Assembly (NCBI RefSeq): GCF_001545925.1 | Contig: NZ_LMVQ01000571.1 | Span: 1-50,919, forward strand | Origin: Mycobacterium sp. NAZ190054 | GTDB taxonomy: Bacteria > Actinomycetota > Actinomycetes > Mycobacteriales > Mycobacteriaceae | Direction of reading: 5' to 3' | DNA: 50,919 nucleotides | Shown: piece by piece, positions 9,401 through 20,055 of the stretch | Layout: the number at the start of each line of letters is the position of its first letter | How positions within the stretch are numbered: the stretch's first letter is position 1 | Position numbers and translations under genes: made by a program | Notes under the pieces: model-generated | Database searches by the model: none | What the model was told of the DNA's origin: nothing | Seen by the model: the letters and a program-made list of their open reading frames with translations, nothing else

Positions 9401-11760
9401 TCAACGGCATCGAGCAGCAGATCCGAACCGAGGTAGAGCATCTCGCCGCAGAACGAGCGTGGGGCTATGCGGTTGCACCGGGCCGGTTGACCGGTAGAGC
9501 GCGGGCGGATTTAACCCAGTACGCGCAACTGGTGGCGTCATTGGGGAAAGGGACCGGCAAGTACGCGGCCAAGAAGCGGGCCGAGATCACCGAGGCGATG
9601 GACCGCTGCCGGCCATCGGTGCCAGTGTGGATCATGCCGATCTACCGGATCGCAGAACAGCTTCGGGTACAGCCGAATTCGTTCGATGTCGTCATCGTCG
9701 ATGAGGCATCGCAGGCCGGTCTGGAGGCCACCTTCCTCCAGTACCTGGCGCCAAAAGTCGTCGTTATTGGTGACGACAAACAGGTTTCGCCCTCGGCGGT
9801 TGGTGTCGACCAGCAGCAGTTGCGGGACCTCGGGAATCTGTATCTGGCCAACGACACGTACAAGGCGTCGTGGCAGGATCCCAAACGAAGCTACTTCGAC
9901 GAGGCCAACATGCGATTCGGTGGTCGAATCACGTTGACCGAGCATCGCCGTTGCGTTCCTGAGATCATCGGCTTCTCCAATCGAATTGCCTACGAACCGG
10001 AGGGTATTCGATTGGTTCCGGTGCGGCAGTTCGGTGCCGAGCGGCTTGACCCGATCAAGGTCGTCTACCTCGCAGACGGGTACGAGGCCGACAACAAGAC
10101 GAATCCCGTCGAAGCCGACGCGATCGTGGACCAGATCGTGAAATGCCTCGCTGAGCCTGAGTACGACGGCGCGACTTTCGGCGTGATCTCACTGCTCGGC
10201 AAGGAGCAGGCGAGGCTGATTGAGGCCAAGCTGCTCGACGCTGTGCCACCCGAGGAGTGGGCGGCTCGGGAGCTGCGATGCGGTGATGCTCCTGACTTCC
10301 AGGGATCCGAACGTGACGTCATGTTCCTGTCGATGGTGAAGGCTCCGCGGGAGGACAAGCGGATGGGTGCCTTGACCATGGCGCAGTATGTGCAGCGGTT
10401 CAATGTCGCGGCCTCTCGCGCCAAGGATCAAATGTGGGTCTTCCACTCGATGCCGCGGGAAGCGCTCACCAACCCGGAGGATATGCGGTATCAGCTACTC
10501 GATTACTGCTACGGCGTCGTCAATCGGACGCACGGCGACGAGGAAGGCGACGAGGTCGGCCCCGTTCCGGAGGACGTGTTGGTCCCACCATTCGATTCGC
10601 TGTTCGAGCAGCGCGTGTTCAACCGCATCTTCGACCGCGGCTACACCGTCGTGCCGCAATACCCGGCGATGGGCTACAACATCGACCTCGTGATCGTCGG
10701 CGCCAGAGGCAGATTAGCTGTCGAATGCGACGGTGATTTCTGGCATGGCCCAAATGCGTACGAAGCGGATCTGGCGCGACAGCGGGAGCTCGAGCGGTGC
10801 GGCTGGAAGTTCTTCCGCATCCGGGAATCGATGTTCTACGCCGATATGCCCGGGACGTTGGCGAAGCTGTGGGAAAGACTCGACGAGTTGGACATTCGCC
10901 CAGCGGATTGGATCGATCCCGCAGTCGAGGGTCAAGAGGACGACGAATCCGCTGCAGTCGATCAGCCGGCAGCCGAAACGCTTGGGGTCGAGCCGGACGA
11001 GGGAGCCGTCCGCACGGTCGAGCCTGTGGAAGTGAATGCGGAGCAGGCGAAACCAGTGGTACTCGTCGATGACGTCCATGAGCTGGATCTCGCGGAGAAA
11101 TCGCGGTTGGCGGTGGGTGGCCGACATCGCGCGGATGCTGACGAGGAGTTAGTGGAGGCTGTGGAGGAGGTTTTCTCCTCTGCGTCGCTCGACCGTGGGT
11201 ATGGACGTCACCGCGCCAGTGACGATGACGGCGAAGTCGTTGAAATCGAACCGCGCACATCTACTCTCGAACCGTATGCCGTCTTCAGCGATCCGCTCCC
11301 GCCGATCACCGAGAGCCGCCTGAACGAGGTGGTCGCCAACGTGGTCCGCATTGTCGAAGTGGAGGGCCCCGTGCTCGGTCACCGAGTGCACCAGGCTTAC
11401 CGCGAGGCGTACGGCGGCCAGCGGGTGGGACGCGAGATTGCGCGCCAGCTCAATCAGGCGCTCTCAATTGCCGAGCGGCGATCACTCATCGTGTCGAGCA
11501 ATCCGCTGAACGAGGCCGGCGTCAAGCCGCGGACTTTCCGGATAGCCTCACAGCCCGAGGTGTTACCGCGGGAACTGGGGCCGCGGACGCTCGACATGGT
11601 GCCACCGGCCGAACTCGCGCATCACCTCGCAGAGTTCTGGTCCGACGACGACGTCCTCGGCGAGGAGGAGCTGTTTCGTGCGGTGCTCGATGTGCTTGGC
11701 CTAAAGCGATTGACGGACAACGCGAAAGCGGTGCTGCGGTCGGCAATGCGATTGGTGTGA
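6418..11760 (+). CDS. Large SF1 helicase with Vsr-type nuclease domain and DUF3320-like C-terminus (Hhe-like defence protein)
   Basis: A 1,780-aa protein. Residues 1-300 form an N-terminal domain I cannot assign. The SF1 (DNA2/UPF1-like) helicase has Walker A GPPGTGKT (406-413) and a DExx box VDEASQAG (D1095-E1096), with an insertion of about 600 residues between them that is helical and coiled-coil prone. Later motifs include FQGSERDVMFLSMV and RFNVAASRAKDQ. A PD-(D/E)XK nuclease of the Vsr/DUF559 type follows: D1423 in YNIDLVIV, then E1436-C-D1438 in LAVECDGDFWHG. Residues from about 1640 (EVVANVVRIVEVEGPVLGHR) resemble DUF3320. Helicase-Vsr-DUF3320 proteins occur in defence islands, including the single-gene Hhe system, but DUF4011 is not evident here. 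It probably unwinds and cuts foreign DNA in the cytoplasm. Confidence 0.85.
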   Translation: MVGEAATLFDNSSDGTDLVRKAVNLFTFLGSTQKLLIKPVHTVDKFERVMWFADLPDHPAVRSAHRTANLEPESPLLELDRVVKLDPPPTPIDLELWVEGPIDDLDQEPTLREAIYVGESEPEQLEAVETDDGEDTEGRRIELADVPEVTAAFEEWMTDWRLWAERERRDSVVRNIYKDLFTVHLTSTDHSEEYELVLGVGCLTWRPDDHEQVQRHIATAPVTVRFDENSGTLTVLPVPSPENVSIELDMLDPALIPSPAKIDEIRQLAAEFDGHLLDRPAIGDVCRRLTHRLDAAAEYDEDALWPATGTAPRGAFAPALILRRRTNRGLVQIYEQIARQIQDTQEIPSGVLPLIDPDRQPESDGEPTPGAVVTVDEEDFLPLPVNEAQRRIIERVDHTAQTVVQGPPGTGKTHTAAALVSHLLAQGKRVLITAQTDRALHEVRGKLPREIRSLAVSVIGQSRSDMADLRTAVDSISQRADEFDPDESRQAIDRHLAKIDELRRRRAATYDRLIAIRRQEVEARTDGPEEGTLAAIAYRHLQQESQFSWIREFAVDPNGEGASVSSEEIVWWRDVLLNEDVMGNETEATRRLPALDSVVQPQEFAALVAAERQAIAEKERFDNLLSHQSFDFVRSLAPNVREELRSRVSELAERASALERREEAWMNEALHDVRSGRHQIWLARSAQIKSLADQVEALISRIGPTTSVVVATGDPEVHQQVAKSLLAHLDSGGKIKTLPDGSPKIGALSPKTIKLAEPFFASVKINGLPAVAKEQLMAFVNWVEASRTITAMDHAWPSSVHIPEEDTLAEELHWHRTEVAQLDKVLALGEQLDVERSWFQANDLPVPDWNNLDEIRRYAELVEAAAAADGAMNASAPIEALAEYLDAEARWPDPPQIVHSLIEAVVSRNTDAYTAARERLVHLHGIAGSVAERDRIRGRLEASAPRLAAAIIADPASPEWADRLPSYGDAWNWEMTGRWIMAQEVEDANALKVQLNGIEQQIRTEVEHLAAERAWGYAVAPGRLTGRARADLTQYAQLVASLGKGTGKYAAKKRAEITEAMDRCRPSVPVWIMPIYRIAEQLRVQPNSFDVVIVDEASQAGLEATFLQYLAPKVVVIGDDKQVSPSAVGVDQQQLRDLGNLYLANDTYKASWQDPKRSYFDEANMRFGGRITLTEHRRCVPEIIGFSNRIAYEPEGIRLVPVRQFGAERLDPIKVVYLADGYEADNKTNPVEADAIVDQIVKCLAEPEYDGATFGVISLLGKEQARLIEAKLLDAVPPEEWAARELRCGDAPDFQGSERDVMFLSMVKAPREDKRMGALTMAQYVQRFNVAASRAKDQMWVFHSMPREALTNPEDMRYQLLDYCYGVVNRTHGDEEGDEVGPVPEDVLVPPFDSLFEQRVFNRIFDRGYTVVPQYPAMGYNIDLVIVGARGRLAVECDGDFWHGPNAYEADLARQRELERCGWKFFRIRESMFYADMPGTLAKLWERLDELDIRPADWIDPAVEGQEDDESAAVDQPAAETLGVEPDEGAVRTVEPVEVNAEQAKPVVLVDDVHELDLAEKSRLAVGGRHRADADEELVEAVEEVFSSASLDRGYGRHRASDDDGEVVEIEPRTSTLEPYAVFSDPLPPITESRLNEVVANVVRIVEVEGPVLGHRVHQAYREAYGGQRVGREIARQLNQALSIAERRSLIVSSNPLNEAGVKPRTFRIASQPEVLPRELGPRTLDMVPPAELAHHLAEFWSDDDVLGEEELFRAVLDVLGLKRLTDNAKAVLRSAMRLV

Positions 11761-12093
11761 AGTGATTAAACCGGCAGATGACGGTGTCGTTCAGGTGCCG
11801 CAAAACGGGTATGAATTCGTCGATATAGGTACTCCGACAATCGGCGGCGATAACTGCGTCAAGTGTGTTGAGGGTATCGATCGGCAGGATGCTCGACATC
11901 GGCTGCCCGAGGAACGCGGGCAACCTAAACAGGCCGAAAAACGTGAACTGCGACGGTATGTTCGCTGCGGAGCGTTAAGACGATGTGGCTGGAGTAGCGC
12001 GCACCCAGATAGCTGGTGCGGCTGGGTGGGTTCGGCAAATGGCGCTGGCGTGGTTGCCCGCATCGCGCATCGAGACGCAACCGAGGGAGGGCG
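11761..12093. other. Intergenic gap upstream of the main defence operon
   Basis: The first 200 bases have lower GC than the flanking genes. An antisense frame across 11,765-11,960 reads like protein (LPAFLGQPMSSILPIDTLNT, then IAADCRSTYIDEFIPVLRHL) but has no recognisable family and runs on into the helicase gene. A promoter for the operon is expected here; I cannot single out one box. Confidence 0.4.
12083..12090 (+). promoter_or_regulatory. Ribosome binding site fixing the start of the DUF1998 helicase
   Basis: GAGGGAGG lies 3 nt before the ATG at 12094. It is a strong Shine-Dalgarno sequence and supports that start over the in-frame codon at 12016, whose extra 26 residues are arginine-rich and unlike the family. 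Confidence 0.55.
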
Positions 12094-15000
12094 ATGGACG
12101 TCTTTCGCGTACATCGGGAGCTGATCGACGACTACCGCGCCTTCACGACTAGTGAAGTCGTTCCGCTCGACCCGAGAGTTCATCAGCATGTCCAGGACGA
12201 ACTCGCCGAGGGTAAGCAGTGGCCAGAGCCCTGGCTATCGCTTAATCCGATGTTCGCCCCCGGCGGGTCGATCGACGACCTGATCGCAGAGGGGCTGCTC
12301 CATCCGGAGTGTTCGAACATCTTCCGTCCCAAACAGCACATCGATGACGTCGGCCGGCAGCCGATCACCTTGCATCGCCACCAGCGCGAAGCCGTCGAAA
12401 CGGCACGTTCGGGCAAGAGCTACGTCTTGACCACCGGCACCGGTTCCGGAAAGTCCCTCGCCTACATCGTCCCGATCGTTGATCGAGTGCTGCGCCAGGA
12501 ACCTCGAGAGCGGGGCGTCAAGGCGATCATCGTCTACCCGATGAACGCGCTGGCCAACAGCCAGGTTGGAGAGTTGGAGAAGTTCCTTCGCTTTGGCTAC
12601 GGCGAAGGCCGCGAGCCCGTCAGCTTCGCCCGCTACACGGGCCAGGAGCAGGGCGAGGAGCGTGAGGCGATCCTGCGCAATCCGCCGGACATCCTGCTCA
12701 CCAACTACGTCATGTTGGAACTGATGCTCACCCGGCCGGACGAACGCCGCAAGCTGGTTGACGCGGCGACGGGTCTGCAGTTTCTGGTGCTCGACGAGCT
12801 GCACACTTACCGGGGCCGCCAGGGTGCCGACGTGGCGATGCTCGTTCGGCGCGTCCGCGATGCGTGCCAGTCCCCGGACCTGCAGTGCGTGGGCACTTCG
12901 GCGACCATGTCCACCGACGGATCGATCGACGATCAACGGCGCGTGGTCGCCGAAGTCGCATCGGAGTTGTTCGGCGCCGAGGTCACACCTGAGCGCGTCA
13001 TCGGCGAGACACTCGACCGCGCCACATCAGGCGATCCGCACGACATCGAGGGCTTGCGTCGCGAGATCGCCCGAGGCGGCGCCACCGGCGACTACGACAC
13101 GTTAGCGAGATCGCCGCTTTCCACTTGGATCGAGATCAAATTCGGCCTGGCGACCGATGCCGAATCTGGACGCATCATCCGCGAGAGCCCTGTGAAGATC
13201 CGCGAGACCGCGGCCCGGCTCGCGGATTTGACCAGGACAACGGTCGACGAATGTGAACAGGCGATTCGCGCCACCTTGTTGGCCGGCTCAGCCGCGCACC
13301 ACCCAGGCACCTCTCGACCGCTGTTCGCATTTCGCCTTCACCAGTTTCTTTCCAAGGGGGACACGGTCTACGTCTCGATCGAAGACGAGGCCCGCCGGCA
13401 CATTACGTCGCAGTATCAGGTCACGGTCCCCGATCGCCCGAACGACCTGCTGATGCCACTTGCGTTCTGCCGTGAATGTGGGCAGGAGTACCTGGTGGTC
13501 GCCAAATCCGCTGAAGGCTCGACGGTTTCCTATCGACCACGCCGCGACCGTGATGCCAGCGGTGGCGACCAGGCCAACGGCTACCTCTATATCTCGACGG
13601 CCCAGCCGTGGCCCGTCGACCCACTGCCGGAAGGGCGGCTGCCCGACACATGGCTCTCCGACGGGGCGGTCATCGACCGGCGCCGGCCCTACCTGCCGCA
13701 CCGGATCCGTGTCGACACGACCGGGGCCGAGGTCACTACAGGTGGTATCGACGCCGCGTTCGTTCCGGCACCGTTCCGATTCTGTCTGCGCTGCAAGGTC
13801 TCCTATGAACAGGCCCGCGGTAGCGACTTCGCGAAGCTCGCGACCTTGGACGCCGAGGGCCGAAGCTCCGCCGTTTCGGTGGTGAGCGCCTCAATTGTGC
13901 GCGCCCTCAACAAGATCCCCGAAGAGCAGCTGAGCCCATCCAGCCGCAAACTATTGACGTTCGTCGACAACCGACAGGACGCCAGCCTGCAGGCCGGCCA
14001 CTTCAACGACTTCGTGCAGATGGCCCAGCTGCGCGGAGCGGTGAGTCAAGCCGTCCAGCGCGGCGCATTGCGGCATGACGACGTCGCACAGCGCGTGGTC
14101 GAGAGCCTGGGCCTGCAATTCGAGGACTATGCGGCGAATCCGGAGGCGGTGTACGGGGCGCGGAGCGCGGCAGAGCGAGCCTTCAAGGAATTCATCGAGT
14201 ACCGGCTGTACACCGACCTGCAGCGGGGTTGGCGGGTCACGATGCCCAACCTCGAACAGACTGGACTCCTGCGCATCGGATACGAGTCGCTGAGCGAGAT
14301 CGCCAGCGACACCGCGTTGTGGTCAGCGACGTACCCACCGCTACGCGACGCACGTGCCGGACAGCGAGAAGAGCTGTGCCGCATCGTACTTGACGAATTT
14401 CGCCGCGAACTGGCAGTGGACGTCGAATGTCTGACCGATGACGGCTTCGACCGGCTCAAGCGGCAGTCCGACCAGCATCTGCGCGGGTTGTGGAGCATCC
14501 CGCCCCGCGAACCGCGGCCGCATCCCGGGGTCGTGTCCACACAGTCGGGTGTTCCCGGCCGACCTCGGGCCGACGTCCGGCTCACCGGCCGCTCGGCACT
14601 CGGCCGGTTCATCCGTGAGGCCAGCGGGCTGACCCTCGACGACGGACCGCTCGACACCGCCGACGCACAGAAGGTCATCGAGGACATACTCTCCACCCTG
14701 GAGCGCGCCGGCCTGCTCACCACGATCGAGGTGCCCCGCATGCCGGGTCCCAACTACAGGCTCAAGGCCTCGGCGGTCATTTGGTCGGCCGGCGATGGTT
14801 CGTCGGGGGCACCCGACCCGCTGCGTAAGGGCTTCGATCCCGAGCAGGGGACGCGGGTCAACCCCTTCTTCCTCGACTTGTACCGGAACATCGCGCCGGA
14901 ACTGACCGGCATGTACGCGCGCGAACACACCGCACAAGTCGCGGCCGGCGATCGCGAAGAGCGCGAAAAAGAGTTCCGCAAGGGCGATCTCAAGCTGATG

Positions 15001-17232
15001 TACTGCTCGCCGACAATGGAACTCGGTGTCGACATCGCCAGCTTGAACGCCGTCGGTCTGCGGAACGTGCCACCCACGCCGGCCAACTACGCCCAACGCA
15101 GCGGACGCGCCGGCAGGTCGGGCCAACCGGCGCTGGTGACCACCTACTGCGCCACCGGCAACGCCCACGACCAGTACTACTTCAGAAGATCCGCCGACAT
15201 GGTCGCCGGGTCGGTGGCTGCCCCTCGCCTCGACCTGACCAACGAAGCGCTGCTGGCCTCACACCTGCACGCCCTGTGGCTGTCGGAAACCGGCGCCAAC
15301 CTCCGCTCTCGCATGCCAGACCTTCTCGACATCGACCAGCCCGGCATGCCACTGAAGACTGATCTCAAGCAGGTGTTGGACAATCCAGACGCGGTCCGGC
15401 GCGCCACCGACCGTGCCCGCCAAGTGATCGCACCGCTTTCTGACGACCTTCGCACCACGGCATGGTGGCACGGCGAGTGGTCGGACATCGTAATCAGCGG
15501 CGCTCCAGAGGGTTTCGACCGCGCGTGTGACCGCTGGCGCGAGTTGTATCAGGCGGCGCTCGACGACCAGCAGGAACAGAACCGCATCGTCTTGGACATC
15601 TCGGTCAACCGCAGAGCGCGCGACGCCGCGGAAGCCAGGCGTCGCGAAGCCGAAGGCCAGTTGCGATTGCTTCGCAACGAGGACACCGACCGAATGCACT
15701 CGGACTTCTACACATACCGCTACTTCGCTTCCGAGGGGTTCCTGCCGGGTTACAGCTTCCCGCGACTGCCGCTCGCTGCCTACATCCCGGGAGTGCGCGG
15801 TGCGGCAGGGCGCGGTGACGGTGGCAACTACTTGCAACGGCCCCGCTTCCTCGCCATCAGCGAGTTCGGCCCAGGCGCGATCATCTATCACGAGGGCGCC
15901 CGCTACGTCGTGAAACGCATCCAGGTGCCGATGGCGGCGGGCGGCATCGGCACGGTCGACACCCAAGACGCCTATCGGTGTGAATCGTGCGGCTACCACC
16001 ACGTGCGGCGCGCCGGACTCGACGTATGCGAACACTGCGGCGCCGCGCTCGGCACCCCGCACTACGGCCTCATGCGGATGCAGACGGTCTTCACCCGACG
16101 GCGCGAAAGGATCTCCAGCGACGAGGAAGAGCGCCGCAGAGCGGGATTCGAACTACATACGTCCTACCGCTTCAGTCAGCACGGACCTCGCATCGGGCGC
16201 CTCGACGCGCAGGTGGCGTCCGGAACCGGCGCGCTGGCGACGATGAGTTACGGCGACACCGCGACGGTTCGCATCACCAACGTGGGTCGTCGGCGACGCA
16301 AGCACCCCAACGACCTCGGCTACTGGCTGGACACGGTCAAGGGCGAATGGCTCTCGGAACGGCAAGCCGATGACGCCACACCTCAGGATGAGGCACTCGA
16401 AGACGCCGCTGACACGCCGTCCAGGCAGAAGGTCATCCCCTACGTCGAAGACACCCGAAACATTCTGGTGTTCAGGCTCACCCATGCGGTCAGCGACGAG
16501 TCCGCCGCGAGCCTGCGCTACGCGCTCGAGCGAGGCATCGAAGCCGAATTCCAACTCGAGGATTCGGAGTTGTCCAGCGAGGCGTTGCCCGACCCGGACG
16601 GCCGCGCGCGGATGCTCTTCACCGAATCCGCCGAGGGTGGGGCCGGTGTGCTACGCCGACTGCACTCCGAACGGGATGCCCTGACAAAGGCAGCACGAAA
16701 AGCCCTCGAAATCGCCCACTTTCGGCCCGATGGAAGTGACATGGGAAGTGCCGAGGGAGCGCGGGAGCGCTGCGAGAAGGCGTGCTACGACTGCCTGCTG
16801 TCCTACGGCAACCAGACCGACCACCAGTTCATCGATCGGCATTCGGTCCGTGACCTGTTGATGGAGTTGGCCGCCGCAGATACCTCGCCGGCACTTGCGC
16901 CTACTTCAGCCGCCGACCGGGCCGACCAGATCCGTGCACAGGTCGAGTCCGAACTCGAACGCGAGTTCATCGAGCTGCTCGTCGCGCACGATTTCGCGTT
17001 GCCCGACGCCGTGCATCAGCTGGTGGACTCGGCTGCCGTGCAGGCCGACTTCGTCTACCACGCCGATGGCGCGGCGCTGGCGGTGTTCGTCGACGAGGTG
17101 ACGCCCGCGGACGCCGCCGAGGTGGAAGAGAAGCTCATCGACCTCGGGTGGTCGGTGTTGCGGTTGACGGCGGGCGAGGATTGGCTGAGCAAACTGCGCG
17201 AGCACTCGTACGCATTCGGTGAAGGAAGGTAG
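12094..17232 (+). CDS. DEAD/DEAH helicase with DUF1998 (MZB) domain and a Vsr/DUF559-like tail; possible DrmA-DrmB fusion equivalent
   Basis: A 1,712-aa SF2 helicase related to Hrq1/MrfA (YprA). Motifs: Walker A TGTGSGKS (114-121), DELH (234-237), SATM, and motif [10 protein letters not shown] (1001-1008). Cysteine pairs near 460 (FCRECGQEY) and 565 (FCLRCKVSY) and near 1296 (CESCGYHH...CEHCG) suggest zinc ribbons. DUF1998 spans about 1490-1600 and ends in [13 protein letters not shown]...DR. Residues 1615-1712 read as a degenerate or active Vsr/DUF559 fold ([33 protein letters not shown]). In DISARM the helicase (DrmA) and DUF1998 (DrmB) are separate proteins; here one chain holds both. It is the first gene of an operon, 6 nt before the SNF2 gene. 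It probably translocates on DNA and may nick or cut it. Confidence 0.85.
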   Translation: MDVFRVHRELIDDYRAFTTSEVVPLDPRVHQHVQDELAEGKQWPEPWLSLNPMFAPGGSIDDLIAEGLLHPECSNIFRPKQHIDDVGRQPITLHRHQREAVETARSGKSYVLTTGTGSGKSLAYIVPIVDRVLRQEPRERGVKAIIVYPMNALANSQVGELEKFLRFGYGEGREPVSFARYTGQEQGEEREAILRNPPDILLTNYVMLELMLTRPDERRKLVDAATGLQFLVLDELHTYRGRQGADVAMLVRRVRDACQSPDLQCVGTSATMSTDGSIDDQRRVVAEVASELFGAEVTPERVIGETLDRATSGDPHDIEGLRREIARGGATGDYDTLARSPLSTWIEIKFGLATDAESGRIIRESPVKIRETAARLADLTRTTVDECEQAIRATLLAGSAAHHPGTSRPLFAFRLHQFLSKGDTVYVSIEDEARRHITSQYQVTVPDRPNDLLMPLAFCRECGQEYLVVAKSAEGSTVSYRPRRDRDASGGDQANGYLYISTAQPWPVDPLPEGRLPDTWLSDGAVIDRRRPYLPHRIRVDTTGAEVTTGGIDAAFVPAPFRFCLRCKVSYEQARGSDFAKLATLDAEGRSSAVSVVSASIVRALNKIPEEQLSPSSRKLLTFVDNRQDASLQAGHFNDFVQMAQLRGAVSQAVQRGALRHDDVAQRVVESLGLQFEDYAANPEAVYGARSAAERAFKEFIEYRLYTDLQRGWRVTMPNLEQTGLLRIGYESLSEIASDTALWSATYPPLRDARAGQREELCRIVLDEFRRELAVDVECLTDDGFDRLKRQSDQHLRGLWSIPPREPRPHPGVVSTQSGVPGRPRADVRLTGRSALGRFIREASGLTLDDGPLDTADAQKVIEDILSTLERAGLLTTIEVPRMPGPNYRLKASAVIWSAGDGSSGAPDPLRKGFDPEQGTRVNPFFLDLYRNIAPELTGMYAREHTAQVAAGDREEREKEFRKGDLKLMYCSPTMELGVDIASLNAVGLRNVPPTPANYAQRSGRAGRSGQPALVTTYCATGNAHDQYYFRRSADMVAGSVAAPRLDLTNEALLASHLHALWLSETGANLRSRMPDLLDIDQPGMPLKTDLKQVLDNPDAVRRATDRARQVIAPLSDDLRTTAWWHGEWSDIVISGAPEGFDRACDRWRELYQAALDDQQEQNRIVLDISVNRRARDAAEARRREAEGQLRLLRNEDTDRMHSDFYTYRYFASEGFLPGYSFPRLPLAAYIPGVRGAAGRGDGGNYLQRPRFLAISEFGPGAIIYHEGARYVVKRIQVPMAAGGIGTVDTQDAYRCESCGYHHVRRAGLDVCEHCGAALGTPHYGLMRMQTVFTRRRERISSDEEERRRAGFELHTSYRFSQHGPRIGRLDAQVASGTGALATMSYGDTATVRITNVGRRRRKHPNDLGYWLDTVKGEWLSERQADDATPQDEALEDAADTPSRQKVIPYVEDTRNILVFRLTHAVSDESAASLRYALERGIEAEFQLEDSELSSEALPDPDGRARMLFTESAEGGAGVLRRLHSERDALTKAARKALEIAHFRPDGSDMGSAEGARERCEKACYDCLLSYGNQTDHQFIDRHSVRDLLMELAAADTSPALAPTSAADRADQIRAQVESELEREFIELLVAHDFALPDAVHQLVDSAAVQADFVYHADGAALAVFVDEVTPADAAEVEEKLIDLGWSVLRLTAGEDWLSKLREHSYAFGEGR

Positions 17233-17238
17233 TACTCC

Positions 17239-20055
17239 ATGGGATTCGCGCCCGGAAACCTGGTGACCGCACGCGGTCGTGAGTGGGTGGTGCTTCCGGA
17301 CAGCACCGACGACTTCCTCATCCTCCGTCCCCTCGGCGGAGTGGACGACGACATCGCCGGGGTGCTCGTCAGTGAGGGCGTGGCAGCCGCGACGTTCCCC
17401 CCGCCCGTCCCCGACGATATCGGCGACCACCTGAGCGCCTCCCTGTTACGCAGCGCGTTACGGATCGGATTCCGTTCCACCGCAGGGCCATTCCGCAGCC
17501 TGGCCTCCATAGCGGTCGAACCGCGGGCCTACCAACTGGTGCCGCTGATGATGGCCCTGCGTCAGAACGTGGTCCGCCTGCTGATCGCCGACGACGTCGG
17601 CATCGGTAAGACCATCGAAGCCGGGCTGATCGCCGCCGAGCTTCTCCAGGTGGGCGACGCGCGGGGCCTGGCTGTACTGTGCAGTCCCGCCCTTGCCGAG
17701 CAGTGGCAGAGCGAATTACGCGAGAAGTTCGGCTTCGAAGCCGAACTCGTGCTGCCCGGCACCGTGCGCCGACTCGAACGCGGGATCGTCGGCGCCGAGT
17801 CGATTTTCGACCGCTATCCCATCACCGTCATCTCCACCGACTTCATCAAGAGCGCCCGGCGGCGTCATGAATTCTTGCGGACCTGTCCGGATCTCGTGAT
17901 CGTCGACGAAGTACACACCTGCGTCGCGGACTCCACATCGTCCAGCTCGGGACGTACCCAACGGTACGAACTTATCCGAGATCTCGCCGCCGACCAGTCG
18001 CGGCATCTGATCCTCGCCACCGCGACACCGCACAGCGGCAAGGAGGAAGCCTTCCGGAACCTGCTGGGTCTGCTCGACCCCGAACTGGCGACCGTGGACC
18101 TCGAGGAGCGACGCGGGCGAGAGCGCCTCGCCCGGCATTTCGTTCAACGCCGCCGCGCCGACATTCGCCGCTACCTCGACGAGGACACACCGTTTCCGAA
18201 GGATCGGCTCACCACCGAGGTGCCCTACACCCTCAGCCGCGAGTACGACGCCCTGTTCACCAAGGTGCTGGCCTACGCGAGGGAAACGGTGCGCAGCGAC
18301 GAGGGCGGACTGGCCCGGCGGGTGAATTGGTGGTCAGCCCTGGCGCTGCTGCGTGCGCTGGCATCGTCACCAAGAGCCGCCGCCCAGACGCTGCGGACCC
18401 GCGCCGCCGCCGCTGCCGCTGAATCACCGGAGGAAGCCGACGCCATCGGCCGCGCCATAGTGCTCGATCAGGCCGAGGACGAAGCGCTGGAAGCCGCAGA
18501 CATCACGCCCGGCGCCGACCCCGCCACCGAACACAAGGACTCGAAGGCACGACGACTGCGCGGCTTCCTCGCCGACGTCCAGAAGCTTGAAGGCAAGCCC
18601 GACAAGAAAATTGCAGCACTGGTCAAGATCGTCAAGGAGGTCCAGGCCGAAGGCTGCGACCCGATCGTCTTCTGCCGCTTCATCGACACCGCGGAGTACG
18701 TCGCCGAGCACCTCGACTCCGCTCTCGGTCGAGATGTCACCGTGCGCGCCGTGACGGGAACACTGCCACCGGATGAACGAGTAGCCCGGATCGAAGAACT
18801 CGCCGCGACACCCGGTCGGCACGTGCTGGTCGCCACGGACTGCCTGTCCGAGGGCGTGAACCTCCAGGAGAACTTTCAGGCCGTCATCCACTACGACCTG
18901 GCCTGGAATCCCACTCGGCACGAACAGCGCGAGGGCCGCGTCGACCGGTTCGGCCAATGCGCGCAGACAGTGCGCGCGGCGACACTGTACGGGCGCGACA
19001 ACCAGATCGACGGCATCGTGCTCGACGTCCTGCTGCGCAAGCATGAGGCGATCCGCAAGGCGACCGGTGTGTCGGTTCCCGTGCCCGACAACACCGACGC
19101 GGTCGTCGAGGCGCTGATGGAGGGTCTGCTGCTGCGGGGCCGCGACGCCGAACAACTCGGCCTCGAACTCGATATCCAGGACAAGCAGACCGCGCTCTAC
19201 ACGCGGTGGGAGTCAGCAGCAGAACGCGAACGCATCGCGCAAACCAAATATGCGCAGCACGGCATCAAGCCCGAAGACGTGGCCGCCGAACTCAAGGCGT
19301 CGCGGGCCGCCCTCGGCACCAACGCCGAGGTGGCCGATTTCGTCCAGCACGCCATGAAGTCATTGCGATCAACCTGCACCACAACGGAATCGGGGTTCAC
19401 CGCTACGCTGGCACCTCTGCCGCTCGGGTTGCGCGACGCGATGCCGCCCGGGCGCCGCGATCCGCTGCTGTTCGCCACAGACCTGCCCGTACGACGCGGC
19501 GAGGCTGTGCTCAACCGCACCGATGCGACCGTCGAGGCCATCGCCAATTACGTTCTGGAATCCGCGCTCGACACCCAGCTTCCGGCCGAACAACGCCCGG
19601 CGCGCCGGTGCGCGGTGGTCCGCACCACGGCCGTGACCACTCGCACCACGATGCTGTTGGTGCGATACCGCTTCCACCTCGAACTCCCCTCCCGTACCGG
19701 AGGCCGCCAGCTGGTGGCCGAGGACGTTGCCACGTTGGCGTTCGAAGGCGCTCCGGCACAGGCAAATTGGCTCGAAGCCGACGAGGTCGTCCCACTGTTG
19801 CAGGCCACACCTTCGGGCAACGTCCCGGGCCCGCAGGCCGAGCAGTTCCTGCGCCGAAGCCTCGACGGGATAGACGACGTGCGTAGCCATCTGGAGCGCC
19901 ACGGCGAGCAACTGGCCGAGCGCCTGCTGGAGGCACACCGCCGGGTACGCCAGGCGTCGTCAGAGATCGTGCGCGGTCTGAAAGCCACCGTCGAACCGGT
20001 GGCCGACGTTCTCGGGGTCTTTGTCTTCGTTCCACCGACGGGAGCTGCCAAGTGA
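17239..20055 (+). CDS. SNF2-family ATPase, DrmD-like (class 1 DISARM type)
   Basis: The 938-aa product is a Swi2/Snf2 helicase-like translocase. It has the Q-region EPRAYQLVPL, Walker A DDVGIGKT (118-125; usually DEMGLGKT), DEVH (223-226), motif III ATATPHSG, motif IV-V VATDCLSEGVNLQ and motif VI QREGRVDRFGQ (563-573). This is the RapA/HepA-like subgroup to which DrmD of class 1 DISARM belongs, and the length is right for DrmD. About 350 C-terminal residues after the helicase core form helical and mixed domains. The RBS is GAAGGAAGG at 17221-17229. The stop overlaps the GTG of the methylase by 4 nt, so the two are translationally coupled. Its role in restriction is inferred from DISARM. Confidence 0.88.
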   Translation: MGFAPGNLVTARGREWVVLPDSTDDFLILRPLGGVDDDIAGVLVSEGVAAATFPPPVPDDIGDHLSASLLRSALRIGFRSTAGPFRSLASIAVEPRAYQLVPLMMALRQNVVRLLIADDVGIGKTIEAGLIAAELLQVGDARGLAVLCSPALAEQWQSELREKFGFEAELVLPGTVRRLERGIVGAESIFDRYPITVISTDFIKSARRRHEFLRTCPDLVIVDEVHTCVADSTSSSSGRTQRYELIRDLAADQSRHLILATATPHSGKEEAFRNLLGLLDPELATVDLEERRGRERLARHFVQRRRADIRRYLDEDTPFPKDRLTTEVPYTLSREYDALFTKVLAYARETVRSDEGGLARRVNWWSALALLRALASSPRAAAQTLRTRAAAAAAESPEEADAIGRAIVLDQAEDEALEAADITPGADPATEHKDSKARRLRGFLADVQKLEGKPDKKIAALVKIVKEVQAEGCDPIVFCRFIDTAEYVAEHLDSALGRDVTVRAVTGTLPPDERVARIEELAATPGRHVLVATDCLSEGVNLQENFQAVIHYDLAWNPTRHEQREGRVDRFGQCAQTVRAATLYGRDNQIDGIVLDVLLRKHEAIRKATGVSVPVPDNTDAVVEALMEGLLLRGRDAEQLGLELDIQDKQTALYTRWESAAERERIAQTKYAQHGIKPEDVAAELKASRAALGTNAEVADFVQHAMKSLRSTCTTTESGFTATLAPLPLGLRDAMPPGRRDPLLFATDLPVRRGEAVLNRTDATVEAIANYVLESALDTQLPAEQRPARRCAVVRTTAVTTRTTMLLVRYRFHLELPSRTGGRQLVAEDVATLAFEGAPAQANWLEADEVVPLLQATPSGNVPGPQAEQFLRRSLDGIDDVRSHLERHGEQLAERLLEAHRRVRQASSEIVRGLKATVEPVADVLGVFVFVPPTGAAK

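Noticed and set aside
11765..11960. Minus-strand frame LPAFLGQPMSSILPIDTLNT, continuing IDEFIPVLRHL
   Set aside because: Protein-like composition in a low-GC gap, but no family, no start context, and it runs into the helicase gene in antisense. Not strong enough to call.
12016..12093. Upstream in-frame start of the DUF1998 helicase
   Set aside because: It would add 26 Arg/Trp-rich residues; the strong RBS at 12083-12090 fits the ATG at 12094.
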